The notes: generated by a model from the sequence alone, not told the origin. Positions 11,494-26,355 are shown, numbered from the stretch's first letter. The stretch is 64,000 bases of DNA from Paramacrobiotus metropolitanus (GCF_019649055.1 NW_026570283.1:186001-250000); one strand, 5' to 3'. Made by a program: numbers and translations.

Positions 11494-12100
11494 ATGGCAT
11501 CCCAGATCGTCTTTATTGGGTTGATCCTTGCCGCTGTTGGCATTGCTGCTGCCATGCCAGGTATTAACGATGCACGGTCATGCACCATGCCATGCTGAAC
11601 TACATTTTCAGACTTTGAATCTGGTTGAATTTAATTTTAATTTTGAGCCCTCTTTTCAGCCAGCAAACAACTATTGCCGCCACCGAAACCAGTGCTTTGC
11701 GGGGTAAAAGACGAAGATGCAAACGGTGGAAGAAATTAGGACCATGACGTACATAGGTTTTGTTTTTAGGAAACATACTGCCGTCTGACGGAGGTTTGTG
11801 CCACTAACCCGATCCTCTGCATGAAGGAACCATGCGAGCCTCGCCAGAAATGCGTTCGTAAGTTGACATGGGTTCGGTTTATGCTCGTACAGTAGCTAAC
11901 AGCACTATCATTTTATTACCTACACGGTATTTTCGTTAACGTTAGCGTATGACGTCGCCCACCGTCCCGGCAAGTGCCCCACTCCCCACGGACCTGGCTT
12001 CTGCCTGTTCGGATGCGATACCGACACCTACTGTCAAGAAGGTCACAAGTGCTGCTCCAATGGATGCGGACAAGTGTGCATGCCCCGTGTGTTTGCTTAA
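11494..12100 (+). CDS. Small secreted WAP (four-disulfide core) protein
   Basis: Four short exons (11494-11560, 11660-11703, 11770-11857, 11946-12100; phases 1, 0, 1) join to 117 aa. Residues 1-21 form a signal peptide (MASQIVFIGLILAAVGIAAA). The middle exon has six cysteines in a compact pattern (CRLTEVCATNPILCMKEPC) that I do not recognise. The last exon is a whey-acidic-protein domain with its eight cysteines in order, including the diagnostic CC pair (GHKCCSNGCGQVC). WAP domains inhibit serine proteases or act as antimicrobial peptides outside the cell. The target is unknown. Confidence 0.8.
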
Positions 12101-12671
12101 GCGACAACAGTCGTTAGAGCTGTACGATTTATCTGCTCGCACTATCTGCACTACCTCGTAGTTCTGCACCAAGCAGTACAAGTAGAATTCTGGCTCAGAC
12201 CCTCTGTCGCAGTCAATACTGTCAACGTTATTCTATACCCTGAGACGTTGCTAAAACCGCTTTAGACCTTGGCTCGGATACGATAGTGAAAACCAATATA
12301 AAATTATCTTGTCTAATAGAAAATTCAGAAATGCGCAAATGACATTTTTATTGGCTAGATGAAAGCGGTTCTTCCAGTTACTTATACAGATCCAGCGCTC
12401 TATGAAGGAAACAGCTATAAAAACATCAAGATAATTCACCAACTGCAAGAAGGCAATCTAAAAAGACCCAACCGAGCACTATAGTCAAGCCAATAAGCGC
12501 GCTAAACAAAATCAATTGTCAGTTCGGTATATAATATGTTGTACATGAAAACGCCCGCATAAATAAGGTTTAAAACAATGCCTGTGTAATGCCGAATGAA
12601 CAGTTACAGTCGATCGGGAAAGTTACAGAAATATACTACTGTAAGTATCATGGTACGTAGATATGGCAGTT
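12101..12671. other. Intergenic between convergent genes
   Basis: 3' flanks of the WAP gene and of the MH2 gene. No further gene seen; the short minus frame at 12251-12448 has no support. Confidence 0.5.
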
Positions 12672-15600
12672 TTATTCCCAGTTGGAGGGGCCCTGACCGG
12701 GAATGGCCTGGAGATTTGCGAAGGATGACCAGCGCTTGTAGTCTCCATCTGCAAAAGCATAATTAGGACGCCTGCTAATAGTACTGACCAAAGGAGTTTC
12801 CATTCTACAGATTTGTCTTGCTTTGCTATATATCTGCGCAGTCGCAACTAATGGTAAGTATAAAGTGGTGCTGCGCCTACTGAATTACCGTGATATTCTT
12901 TAAAGTTTTCGTATAACTAGTTTGACAAATACCTGCGGGAAACTGCTTCCGAAAGTGCGGAAGATGAGAATAGTTTTGTAGTGGCTGGCGTTGTACAAAT
13001 TGAGCATATTCAGTGGGCAGTTGCAAGTGAGGGTAATGGGCGTGGTATGCCCCGGCGTAGTTCTTGGGCAGTGCCATGTTCTGCCCAGATTTTACTGATT
13101 TGGCGTACCCAGTCGTCCCGTAATCTTGCACCTGTATTACACATCAAATTGTCCCATAAAATTTACAGTGAATTCATTGCAAAAACAAGCTGGAAACGCT
13201 TTCTTTAATGACAAGCCAAATTCTAAAAAACCAGAAAAACTAATGGTAAGCTTGATTCATAATGTGCGAGTACGAATACTCGCAGTGTATGAATGCCGGA
13301 GTACCTTATCTCGCATATGGTAATGATATCATCAAGCGAAACCCTCTTCTTTAATTAGAATTATTACTGAAATAATTTTAATGTTGAACTTGAGAAATGT
13401 TAGAACAATGCGAGAGTGCACATGTATGATTGGAATTTGGGGCAATTACATACCGATCCCAGCGACAAATCCATGGTGCTGGCGGTGACATTGTTGTTCC
13501 GTTGTCCGCGTGCGAGACGCGGATAATGTTCGTCGCGTGGTGTGGAAATATAGCGCGTCGCACTGACATTCTCCATTGTGACCGGCGTTCTTACGTGCAC
13601 TTGCGCTGAATGGGTCTCAGCATAAACTGAAAATTAAACAACATCAGCTATTATTGTTATAATGCAGATTAACCGCTATTTCACTACGCTCGTAACCTTC
13701 AGCCAAACTTATGGTTGAATAAGCTGACAATTTTCGTCAACGACATAATTGCAATTGAAGGTTAATGAGCTTAGGAAATATGCCCGAAAGTACTTGTTCG
13801 CGTCTGAGGTGGGGTAACTGTAGTGTAATAGACGGCAAATATGTCGCAATAACTCAAAATCTGATGCAGACTACGAGCTAATATTAATTAAGCCAAAGCA
13901 ACCGCTTTACAAATTTGCACGAAATTTAACTAATCTACAGTGTCAGCACATAACCGGTGCAGTTTCTGGCGGTTAGTAATAAAATGTAGACAGGTACAAT
14001 TATACAAAAATAACATAATTTATTAGCTAGATTCAAAATTCTATGATTTTTAACGTACGTTCCGGCATCTGACTGCGAAGCATGTCCATGGCGACAATGT
14101 TCAATAGCAAAATCCAGCAGGGCGATTCCAGGTGAGACTTCTGGACATCACCGAAATGAATATTAACAACACACTGCATTTCCAACTTCTTCCGGTCGAT
14201 AAAGGGCTTCTTCATGGCATTAGAAATATTGGTTGTAAAGCGCTTCATGTCGAAAATCTGTCAAAAAAAAGTGTCTCGTTACAGCCGAAATTGCTGAATG
14301 TACGTGTAATTATGCCGGCAAAACAATCTGCTACTTGTTCATAATTAAACGCTTTAGCACAATGCTGCTTACAATTGTTAGACTTCTGTATTCAGCGTTT
14401 TCTCGTCAGCACAAGCATTCTCAACAATATATCATTTTAGTTTTCATTTCTTATCCTAATGAAGTCGGTAATGAATAAATAATCCGGTAATTTTTGTGCG
14501 ATTTATACCAACAACTTATTTTATTCTATTTCGTCAGCCTTATTATTATTTTACTGCTTGAACATAAACGGTAACTCTTTAATAGTACTGTGATCTACTG
14601 AGTAGCTTCTGATGGAATTACCACTGTTATGTGGGCAGCTGCATATTTAAATTTGATAAACTTTAGAAACCTAAGGGGGCCTATACTTATTGTGCCTCTA
14701 ATTTCTATTCATCTGCTGATTTTTTGCAAGCATTAACTAACAAGGATAACAACTAACGTTTTAAACTACTGGAATGCGACAAGTTATTTGCCGGTAAATT
14801 ATTGGAAGTCGCTTCGAACGTTCGTACAGTGGTTTTTCTGTTTGCATGGGAAATCCCGGAAAACAGTTCTTAAGTGAGGAAGTGCGCGCTGCTAGATGTA
14901 TTACTACCGCTCATATTACTCTGAACATGTACATGCATGTCTGTGGATGCTCTTGTCACGGCTCGTTTATCCTGTCAGCGAACACACTGATTTCCGGATG
15001 GTAAGTATGGTTTTTAACCAATTCTGTCAACGATATTGAATGTTACGCAAAACCGCTATATTAAGCGCTGAAAACAATGATTGCTCAGTTAGAAAAACGT
15101 CCATTTTTACGCACCAAACAATGATCGATGTAGCCGTCATACGTGCGAAAGTGTTTTAAAATGGTTTATATGTACGCTAAAAGCAACCTTATATAGCCGA
15201 AATTAAGTAGCCAAAATTTTCAAAACTTTTTTTGCATTTTTTTCCGTTTTTTATACCGTTTTTCAGTTATACATATGAGAAAATACTCGTAATATTCGTC
15301 TTCTTCAATTGTCTTGACTAAGCGCAGAGTTGTTTCGAACAAGAAATCTGGGACAAAGGATGGATATAAGTGGTAAAAGTGATTACCATTACGCTCGGCA
15401 GACGAGTCAACAGGTTACGGCATTCCGATGTTACTGACAACAGCTTCTTTACCGAACGTTGGCTTAGTTGTTTGTTGAGACTCAAAGAGTTCTTTACATC
15501 CATCGTTGTATTATAAAATAAAGTATTGATAAATTTTCTGATAAGTAACTTTTAAAGCGAAAATTTTTAAAACCAGAATAAGATAATGTATGAGTATAAA

Positions 15601-18600
15601 TTTATCACAATAGCATTCATAATAAGTGAATTAATTACTAGTAAATGAGAATTTACGAATAGTAAAGGAAGTATGGGTACCTGCATATTATACAAATTTG
15701 CTGCGGTTGTTATTTCAGTGGAACGTAGATGAACGTTTCTTATATATTTTGTTAAATGAAAATCTATAGAATTATAAACTTTCCACAATATTAATCGTTG
15801 ATTCTGTGGGAAGCGAAGACGAAGGTAAAAACCGTCTCGATATTACAAAATTATATCTTATTACGTTATAAAACACGACAGTATTGTTATTGTATTGCAT
15901 TGTTTGGTATTATTTAATATACATTGTTCGGCATCGCGAAATTATCGTTTCATAAAGTTATTGGTTACGCTAAGCGAACACTATAAAACATAATCCGATT
16001 ACTGAATGAGAGAAAAAACGTAATAGCAATGAGTAGATTTCTCAGCTGGCATGTAATTAATATTACTTCGCATCGGCATATAGGCATGCGCACGTCGGAA
16101 CTGCATGCCGTAGCTCTATTGTTCGACCATAATTCCCGGCGGGCAGTCTTTCCGGTTCGATATCAAGTGCTTGACGCTGAGTGGCCTGATATATGTGCGC
16201 TGTCATGTACTTGAAAGAAAGAACAATTTTTTATATTCTATTCCGCCAGAGCCAGGCCGCGTGCGCGTTTATTCCGCGGAATTTAAAATCGCTCAAAGGG
16301 ATAATTGTCTGGCTGATTTTTCTTTTCTGTTGAAACGATGAAGGAGTGGGCCTGATAATGCCGATTTACGGGCAATTTTTAGAGCATATTCTGGCGCCGA
16401 TCAGATGCGTTCACATACGATGCGAATGTACGACTTAAAAAGGCTCAACTAAAATTCCGCAAAAAATAGAAGTCATTTTGAACTGTGTCACGTTTTGGCA
16501 CCGACAAAATTCGATCAGCGTACGTATGTAGAACCCACCGTCTACTACATATTTTTGAAGAAGACAACTGAAATCCCGAGCCAATTTCTAGGCCTGTTTA
16601 TTCAATGCAGATTTTTGCCTAAAAGCTGTGAGGAATTAACGATTTACAATCTTAAAGCACATATTAACATTGTAATATGTTATATCGCTAGATTTAACAA
16701 AAGCGTTTAACAACATTGTTTTATTTTGAAAGCGTAAAATTTTTGTGTAAAGTTCTTACTCCGCAGCTGGCCGGTCTATTAATGCCACGGTTTCAGAACG
16801 TTACATAACCATTTCCGCTATGCTTGTCGTCAGTACGCCGCCGGTAACAGTAAACACAATTCCGTTGAGAGATTTTCATCAAATATATTAGCCAAGATCA
16901 TACAACGCATTAGAAGGGGACGGCAGTTGATAAATCGTCAAGTGATTCATAATTAAGCACCAGCTGTCTGGGGATATCCTACCTTGGCAGCTTTGTTGGG
17001 CTCCAGCTGACCGTGATGTTTCAGCAGATCCACGGACAAACAACAATCAGCTGTCAGCGTGTTCCCTGTGCCCCGAACGTACATGGGAGTATCTGTGACC
17101 TTTTTTATATGAATATTTCCTTCTTCGTCCATCTTCAGTTTGATACCCTATAAATGCGTAAAAGATGAATTAGGCAAATTACAATGACAAATTGTTTTAA
17201 ATTGCAGTTAAAATTGGAAATTGTGATTTGCACATAACCCAATACCGTATGCACAGACAGCACACTGCACACCAAGTAGCCAATGTCCAATACTGATTAC
17301 AATTTTTTTGTTTATTACACTTTACTAATTTAAAATTTTTGCTTCCATTGTTCGTCTTGAGCAAATATCATCCGAAATCGAAACACTATCAAAACATTCT
17401 CATGTTACAGATATACAGACTGTAAAGCTAAGAAGTTTCAACAAAGATTGTTTGGTTTATTTCGCAAACGGGTAATATGCGGAATGCACCGGTGACGTCT
17501 GCGTTAATTTACGAATGAGTGACTTTTTCCACGTTACGATCCGCATTTTTTCGTAGTGTAGAGTAGCCAAGTTTCACGTGAGCAGATGGTAGGAATCGAA
17601 AAAAATTATGAATGGTACCTTTGTTAATTCTGTAATAAAAGCCACATTGGCAAAAATTAAAATTAAATGGGCGGAACTGGTGGAACAGGACACAGCCGGC
17701 AATTATGTATATGCAAACAACGGCGTTCAATAAATTCTTTCATATTACTTGTACCAAGGGTTCAACACTGAATCTTGTAGGACACTTTTTCATCATATGG
17801 TTAGTCATAAGCCAACATTATTTCAGTCGAACATTCCATAAAATTTCAAGGAATGTTGCCATGATGTAGCCAACGGCCACATCTTGGAGACGACAAATTT
17901 GTCAAGAATGGGGATTTTCGACAGTTTTTTTTAAATTATCGCTGTTTCGTATTACGAGAGAAAACTTGTAATTAACAGGTCGTAAATTGGGCAATTATGG
18001 CAGTGTATCAATACAAAAGATGGCTGTATTTGCTTTATTGGCAAAAATACTTGGATACTATATGGGTGGCTTTTCTCCACTTCTGTCATGTGTTTTCCAT
18101 TCGGAACCGCATAAAACTAGCACTAACCACAATTTAATCCTGATGCCATAATCAATCTGAAACTGTGCGTATGAAAGTGAAGTGAGTTTTCGCTCAAAAA
18201 CGCCGGTGGCTGGATTAACGATTACGTAAACACGAACAGCGTATCTATCAATTAAATCATCATTTAAATTAAGCCTATGCAAAAAGTGTAAAAATGTCCA
18301 GGAATAATAGACAAAAAACTGCAGTGAGACTTGCCGGGTCATGCTAATGGAAGCTGAGTAATAACTCCTGTTAACTGAAGATAACAGTTACTTCTTTCAA
18401 GCGATATGTGTTTTACAGCTACCTTTTCCTAGCTACGTTTGCAGTACAGATAGTTTCTTACAGCGTTGGTAATTTACACCTACATACCGTTATTAAATTT
18501 TTGAAACTTTCAAGCGTTTCTGTAAGCCTCATTACAAATTCACTCAATAACTATTAAATAAAACTGAATTTTTTATGGTGCTCAGTACAATTAATAAACT

Positions 18601-21600
18601 ATACAGTTCTCTTTAAAAATGATTCAAATTGTTATTATTTAAATATAAAAATAACAATTTGAAAGTTTTGGGCTGCCAGTTGATCAGTAGTAATTAAAAA
18701 ATGCTATACCTCTCCAATTTTCTTCTGAATTTCCAGCGTCTCTTTATGGCGCTTAGCATTATCGAATCCGTTGAGTCCGATGCGATACCCGTCGAAGCCT
18801 TTCGCTGACCCATTAACCGTGAGAATGGGCACTCTGGAATACGCTTTACCAACACGCCGGTTCCGCTCCATACAGATGACCTTGCCCCAGATCTCATCGT
18901 CAATGTTATCCCATTTATCCAACACTTCGTTCAGATGATCCTGCAAAATAACTCCTTCTTGTAAAGAAGCATACGTAAGGACAAGCTGGAATATCTTTTC
19001 GCACAAAAAATCGAACTTTGAAATTGGAAAGAGTATACATATAGCTTTTTCGCTTGGTTACTGAACATTTTTCGAACATCACGGTCAATGTCAGGAGTTA
19101 CCCAGATGATGGGTCAAATCTGATTCCGCTTCAGCATTAAAATTTAAAATTCGTTATTCTTTATTCGCGAGCGGCATAAGATTAAACATTAAAAAAGGGC
19201 ACGCCAAGTTAGATAGAAGTATGGAAAGTGTTAAATTATGCATTCTGGTTTGCAGTGACGTTTGTACTGGAATAATTCTGTGTAACAAGTAGTTCGCGCA
19301 AATGACATATTCGTCCGTCTCCGTTGGAGACATCAGACAATAGCTGTTTGACGGTTGTCTTTAAAAAAATCAAAAGATGATGGACCATCAGTTGTGGTCG
19401 CCCAGGCCATTTAACCGAGTTCCGCCCGCTAACAACCACAGAACATCTTCTATTCTTCTCGCTGACTTTAGCTTGCATACCGAGTATTACTAACACCCGT
19501 ATTAATTCTTTTTAAAAACCATCCTTTGCCCGCCGCAAGGGTTTCTTTGCGACCGCGCAAATACCTTTGCTCATCTAATCCGTTTTACTGACACTTTATA
19601 CGCTAAACCATTTCACAAACGCCAAAACGCCAAAAACCTGTAGTACTTAATGTTTCGTAATAAATTTCATGAATAAATTCAATAAAAAAAATTAGTGAAA
19701 ATTTCTAATTTTTAGGGTAAAAATTCTATTAATAAGTGTAATAGGGCAGTAAGATTCCATAGAATTTTAATTAAACTGGAAGAATATCTCCGAGAAATAG
19801 AATGCATAAGAGCTTGTCTATATGATACGTACAACAAGGAAGACTCTGGTATATATAGGCAAATCGGACAATTGGCCAATAAAAATTGCGCACGATTTTG
19901 TCGGCTGGCCCTACCAACCATTTCGATTATTATTGTTCTGTATATAGAGACAATCAACAAGTAGTCTTTCCACTTAATAAATTTTATATGGCCCGTCTGG
20001 AAGTGAGGTTGCTTATCTGATTTGGACAGCAATTACGCAATTAATTCCAGTTTCCTGCCAAAATATCGCCTTCCTTCGTATACTGTATAACTGCTCTTAG
20101 TATGCACTATAACAGTAAATACAAGATTTCACAGTGAGAAACACAGTCCAAAACCTGTTTGCCTCTGCAAAACATAATTCTGGTACGGATAAATCTAAGC
20201 AGGTGCTTTTTTCACACACGGTAATGCGAAGTCAGATCAGTATAAACAAATTGAGTAACACACCGTATTTGTGATCAAAAGAATGAATTAAAAAACATAA
20301 TCCAGATTAATGGCACAATTGACGCCGGGTTCGGAGCGCTAGTCTGAGCATGGCGGAAATTAAACGGACTGTGCAGATTTAAATAAGTACATATTTCACG
20401 CGTGATCAAGCCGGCTACTGGTTCATTAGACCAGCGGTGGAGAATGAGGAAAAACGGGAGATAATAAAGTAACCTTGGAAAAAGTGCAACTGGCTTTTGA
20501 AGATGGAGCCTTGTTTGGCGAATGATGAACCACTGCCGATGCGCATCATTGCGCTTTAAGAATAGACAAGGGTGCTGGCTTCTTTTCGCGCAGTTTAAAT
20601 TGAGTTTCTTACTGGTGCGAAGGGAATGACCGTGGTGCCAGCTTATTATGTATCAAATGACCGGCTAAAACAATTTCGGTTCCCATGGAAAAAAACCCTC
20701 TAAGTTTTGCGAACAACGACGTTATCGAAAGAATTAGTCTGTAAAAAATGTACTAGCTAAATTTTACTTTTACATAAATAAATCTTTTGACTACCTAAAA
20801 TCTAAAATAGTACTAAAATACATATTACAAGCATATTAAAACAGCAAAATACTAAAATTAACCTAGATCTAAAACTGCAGAAGCAGATTTATTCTGTTCC
20901 ATTTTATTGTTAGCTGGATTGATTCGCAGCATGGATTAATGTGTGTACTGGCTGTTACCGAATAACAAAATTTTGCGAAACGTCAGCTGCAACATTTTAT
21001 TATAGTACGTTAAAGTCATGAATTTATCTACATACAGAATTATATCATGATTCTTGAATGTGTTACACTTGTTATTAGTAACTACAGAGTACTTCGCAAA
21101 AATATATGAAGTGGGCGGAAATTTGGTACTATTCTAGCACTTGTATAACGCTGTTTGTTGTGATAACAATTAACATCACTGACTGATTTATTTTACAGTA
21201 TTTTGCAGTCTACAGGATACTTTCATCGTGGTCAGTATTTCAGAAGTGTCAACTGTAATTATAAAGTGCACAATTCTTGTCAATTTTTCGTTTAAGTAGC
21301 CATTAACCATAATGGGAGTATGGCCGAGTGGAGAAATCGAAAGCGACATTCTAACAACAAACGCGCCCTATTTACCAACAAATAATTACCGGCCAGCACG
21401 CGCATCTTGTTACCACAAACTGACAGATTCATCTGACGCTTAAGAGAACACATTTGTAAAATCTTGTACGGGAAAATTCAGAACAACGGCCGCCAGATTG
21501 ACGATACTGTAGTTGGTGAAGACGTGAGAGAAACGGTTTTTGCTGAAAATCTTCGACAATAAAACCAACTAATGCCGTGATTTAATCAAGCCATAAAATC

Positions 21601-23044
21601 TCAAGTGCCGTTCGAAGATACATAAAAACGACGCAAAAACAAAATAAAATTATGCAATGCGCATTGTGCAGTCATCCAACCAAGGAATTAATTTGCAAAA
21701 AATTACATCTTCGACATTTATATGCATAAGTTGTTAAAAATCAAGTGCATTAATCAGGTAACTTTTACTTATCAAAGCATCTTTGCCCAATGCGAGTAAG
21801 ATCCAAATTTTACAACGTAATTTCATTTACTGGCTTCCAACAGTTCAAATTGGTTGGCAAAAAATAGAAATTACGGATGACGAGGAAAATCATTCATCGC
21901 ATGAGAAAATTGTAAAACAATTCATTTTTTACGTATTTTCGGTGGCAATAAGGCATTAATCAAAAATGCATGATTTCCGGCTAGTTTGGGCTCAGCAGGA
22001 GCTTCATTTAAAAAGGTTCAACATGCCAGGTGAAACCATTGCCGACAATCCCTACCGTACCAGACTAACCAGAGGGCGCGGCAATTTTTTATAGTCCGAG
22101 TGCCAGAAATTAAAAATTCAGTTTTCCGTTCAAATGAAGAAAACGTCCATTTCCTCACACTGGATTATTGTCATGCGGACATTTTAGTCTCATTTTACAC
22201 TGTAAACCGGTTGCGTAACTTTAGCCGGGTTTTATTTAATTAAATTTTTTCGGCTGATCACCGGTGATATGAAGCCGTCTGACGACTGTAGGCAAAATTT
22301 ACCTATTCAAAATGTACACAAAAGAATAAAAATTAGTTCATCCCGCTGGTGGGGCTAGTTCAAACAAAGTCTATAACATAAAATGCGTTTTCCACACAAA
22401 ACAACGGTTTAAAATCAAAGAGCAGAGCTAAGCTGCCAGTGCTAAATCTAAACAAAAGTTTAATTATAAGTAGCAATAGATCGCATATATGTTAGTAATT
22501 CTGAAAATGCCCAATAAAGTGGAAGTAAATAAATTCCGCAGCAGCTCACACTTTATACATAGCGAAAAATCATTTTAATCCCCCAAGGTCGATTTTAATT
22601 TATATGGATTGGTGTGCAGTCGCTGTACACTGTGCATTTTGTAAGTACTTTGGTAAATTACTGATCAATCAAAATTTAGCATACGTCCGAATTCACAATC
22701 ATGTGCCGGCTTGCTATAATATAGGGTTTTCCATCCACACGTTTATAAAAAATAACGAATATTGAGAAAAGACCACACTGTATTCTTCCTATATACCGTA
22801 CACAGGCTGCGTATTAAGTGCACAATGCGTATCCTAACGGACTTACGGTAAAGAGCGTATCCGTATCGTGCCAGACTTCAGTATCATCGACATCGATATC
22901 TTCCGTGGCAGTGAGCTTATTGAGAGCATTCTGGCTCTGGCTCATAACAATCCTCCGCCGGGACACCACACCGGTTCCACTGCTACCGGCACTACCGGCG
23001 CTACCGCTACCGCTACTCCCGCTACTTCCACTCTGTTGGCTCAT
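12672..23044 (-). CDS. exp: Expansion-like MH2-domain protein
   Basis: Seven exons (23044-22847, 18940-18710, 17147-16983, 14257-14059, 13626-13454, 13131-12933, 12748-12672) join without a phase conflict to 413 aa. After a Ser/Gly-rich start (residues about 1-35), residues about 85-265 form a lone MH2 domain without MH1. Blocks line up with SMAD MH2: KKIGEGIKLKMD with IGRGVRLYYI, AAKIFDMKRF with LKIFNNQEF, and ESPCWILLLN with STPCWIELHL. Together with VFERNRR-like and DMLRSQ blocks this resembles arthropod expansion, an apical epithelial protein needed in Drosophila tracheal tube growth, not a receptor-regulated SMAD. The SSxS phosphorylation tail of R-SMADs is absent; the tail (about 266-413) is Tyr/His/Gln/Asn-rich. 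Reading on past the exon 4 donor gives a stop 24 nt later, so an intron-retained short form (ends KIIEF) is possible. Introns of 3.9, 1.6 and 2.7 kb hold no other gene. Confidence 0.75.
14258..16982 (-). other. Long intron 3 of the MH2 gene
   Basis: 2.7 kb of AT-rich intron. Open frames here (for example 15567-15788 and 16495-16710) lack domains or splice partners. No embedded gene or repeat family recognised. Confidence 0.5.
17148..22846 (-). other. Long introns 1 and 2 of the MH2 gene
   Basis: Introns 17148-18709 and 18941-22846, separated by the 231-nt exon at 18710-18940. Nothing recognisable inside; a partial tRNA-like match near 21319 was rejected. Confidence 0.5.
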
Positions 23045-26000
23045 GGCGGCGCTAGACGAAACAGCAAACAAATGAGCCGATACTTGACAGTGCAGATAGG
23101 ACGCATGGCCCATCCACAGCTATCACGGTGAATCAACAACAACACCAAGCCAACAGAATCGGATGCGGTAATCCGGACCACTTACCGTTAATCAGGTAGC
23201 GGTTAACACAGCCGCACGCCGGGGCTGTGCTGCGCCGAATTGGATCCCCGTCAGAAAAAACGGGAAGCGAAGAAAAAGCAGCAACAAGCTCGTTGCAGTC
23301 ACCGCGTGACAATTAGCGAGCTGCTATGGTGTTTTGTGTGGCTGTATGTTCACCAATGATGAATTATGATTATGAGAAACGAGCAGGCGTTGAAAAGGTC
23401 AACAAGCGCGGCGCTTTCGATTGTGCAGCTATTGGCTATGGTGGTATAGGGATCTTCGGCACGGTGTATGCGTTCGTTATTAGTCGGGTGTTTAACGCTG
23501 TACAGATAGTACACAGCAGCACCTGCAGCCGAGGCCAAAGCACAAAACGAAGTGCGCGAGCGCTTCTAATCAGAAGTCGCTCACTGCCGATATCCGTGGC
23601 AGTGTAGCGAATGGAGAACTGTGGGTGCCCCCGGCGACTGTCGTGATGTAATGTGTTCGCACAGAGTGCTTCAAAAATTCTACTTCGATGAGTCAACAAT
23701 GTAGCCGAACATGTGGTGATCATGAAAAGTGAAAGTAAGTGTTTCTTATGTAAAATCCATACGATGTGTGCGCATGGAGTGATGAGTGGTCAAGTTCACT
23801 CAACTTGACTGATTGTCATCGAAAGAGGATGTTGGATAATTATAGGGTAGAATTTTCCGATTTTAAAACGATTTTGGATGCGTTGTGTTAAAAGAATGCA
23901 TAAATGATTCAATCTGATCCGAAGGCACACATTTTATCATAGTATGGGACAGAAAAGGAAAGACCGTTTGAGTAGCTAAAGAAAATTGTCCTCGAAAAAT
24001 CGGATCGCCACTTACCGTGTGAACAATGAGCAAGGTTGCATGGCAAAGGCTTTTCCCGACAAAAACGTACACGGCACGTTGGCCACAGAATACTTCAAGG
24101 TAGATTTCAGAATTAATAAGATTTGGTCTGCGGAGACAGCAATCTTCAGTAGCTATAAATGCAAACGCATTACTGACCAGGGCCACCAGGCAAAATGAAA
24201 TCTAAAGAAGGCGAAATGCACGAAAAGATCTCGGTTCTCCTCTATGGGAACGATAATGAAGAAAGCGGGCACTGGCGCATCACGAACAAATTATTGTAGC
24301 GAAACCCTTTCGCGTACGTTACAGTGTAATAAAAGCGGTTTACTAAGGATGCATTCTTGACCTATTGTCTTCTTTGTTGTCGGGGGGCTCTCTGTATAGA
24401 AATACTCGTACAGCTAATGTATCAGCCACGACCAGGCTGAAGAGCGATGAGGCTCATCCGACTTATCATCGTCTTCGTAAGAGCGCAAAGGAGATGGAAA
24501 ATATATAGGTAGGTGGACGGCAACAGCATGAACGCGTACAAAATTTACTGTACTCACACAAACATGGTACCGGGTAGTTATGGTTTACACAACAGATTTT
24601 CTGCTGCTAACCGGTAAAGTTCAATCCAACCCAAGGGTTTGTTATTAATTTGGTAAGTAACTACAGAAACATAGGGAACAGGGATATTACGTTTTTTGCA
24701 ATAAAACAGTTCCAATGGCTGGCGATCATGATTGCTCCTTGCGATTGAAGAACGTGTACTGGAACTTTTTGGCGGCGCCCAAGCTAGGACATTGTAGCCT
24801 TCTGTACTCTTCGAAAATACTCCAGCTTATAGCGGGAATACAGCTCCAGCCGATGGTGCAGTCACTACAGTGACCCTGCTCGGCGAATTCCCACTGAGCG
24901 AGGCCATTAATTACTTTGTAGTCGATGACTCGATGCCATACATTTTTAAACCAACGCGAAATTAAAGCGATGAATTTTGTCGAACTTATCCCGCGCGAAG
25001 GTAGTTTACAATATATTATGAGCTTCTTTAGTCTTTACGTTCCGACATCTGGTGTTTACAACCCTAGCTCCTAGTACTGGAAACCTATTAGAAGCAATAC
25101 TATTAGAAGACATTTGTTATCTGATGTGGAAGAACTGCAGAAAGCCGCGCCACGTAATTCTAGTTTAATGTCAAGCCTGGTTACTGGTGCCTCATTACAG
25201 TCATTAGTCACTGCGCGATTACGTGGCCCGACAAGGTCTATACTCTAGGGTTTTCGAGTGCCTGCTAAACCACAGTACAGTCTTGTAATAATAAGATATC
25301 ACAGCATCGTCATTAGGTGTAACTTATTAATTATTTAATATAAGTAAACTTGTTTTGGTCTATAACTGTAAAATAATGTACAGTATAATAGATGGTAATT
25401 GACGTACCTGATGCCTGACTCGCTTGCTTGCTGCTGTCTCAATTGCAGCAAACTCCAAACGTTCCCAGAAAAAAAGCTTGTCGTACAAGCGTCGTCCTCT
25501 GAAATTGCAAACAAGTTTGAATGAATACGTTGATATATCGCTCGCACATTGTACCGTATTGCATGGTTGCAGAATAATCCATGATGCAACCGCTGCAACG
25601 TGACCTTATGTCAGTGGGATGTTCTGCATAGCTTTCTTTCAAACGTAGCCTCGATAGCATTTTCCAGATGCACCGTAGTGAAGTAAGACACCACGGTTTC
25701 TAGATGGTCTTCCATGCTCTGTAAATGGCAATCGAAATGCAGACAGGCTCACTAACACAAGACTGTTTGAAAGCGGAAAGTGCTGTTTCAGCAGTTCAAA
25801 AGCTTATGTCATTTCTGGTGCGTTCGTATCTATATTATTTTATTTCAAAAAATGTGTGAACATGAATGCGGTACTGTACTGTACTTAAGTATGCGGTTAA
25901 GTGTGTGATATTGTACTTTGTTGTGTGGCATACTTCGAGAAATTACATAATTATTATAGATATTTGGGCTCTACGTTGTATTACACTCGAAGTATACTTG

Positions 26001-26355
26001 GAACACATCTAGATATTAATATTATGTTCTGTACTTCTACTTGTTCTTATTATCTCATGCTTCCAGCATCATCTAAAACCATCTGCTGCTATTGGACCTG
26101 TACAATATATGCACATTTTGCAGAATCTCTGACAGGTAACTAATAAAATTAAAACTGCGACAAAAAGACCAGCTCGGTAAATTTATTTATGAAACAAAAT
26201 TCTGAACTTTGGAAGGATGCTTCTTTGATTGCAGAGATGTTTGATCAACCACCGAGACAGCCAGCGATTAATGTATAATTAGGCGTTTGCATTTATACGA
26301 GTAAGTTACAATAACTGTTTGACGGTTTAGTTTATATCACGAAATTCAAATATGA

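Noticed and set aside
14033-14059. Ending the MH2 gene at the stop at 14033, with the exons at 12.7-13.6 kb as a separate gene
   Set aside because: A GTACGT donor at 14058 joins the 3' exons in the right phase, and no start or signal peptide was found for a separate gene. Kept only as a possible short isoform.
21315-21375. TGGCCGAGTGG, resembling the 5' part of tRNA-Ser/Leu
   Set aside because: No anticodon arm, variable arm or T-arm follows; chance match.
23326-23607. 93-codon plus-strand frame upstream of the MH2 gene
   Set aside because: Overlapped by two equally long minus frames, no domain, lies in a likely promoter region.
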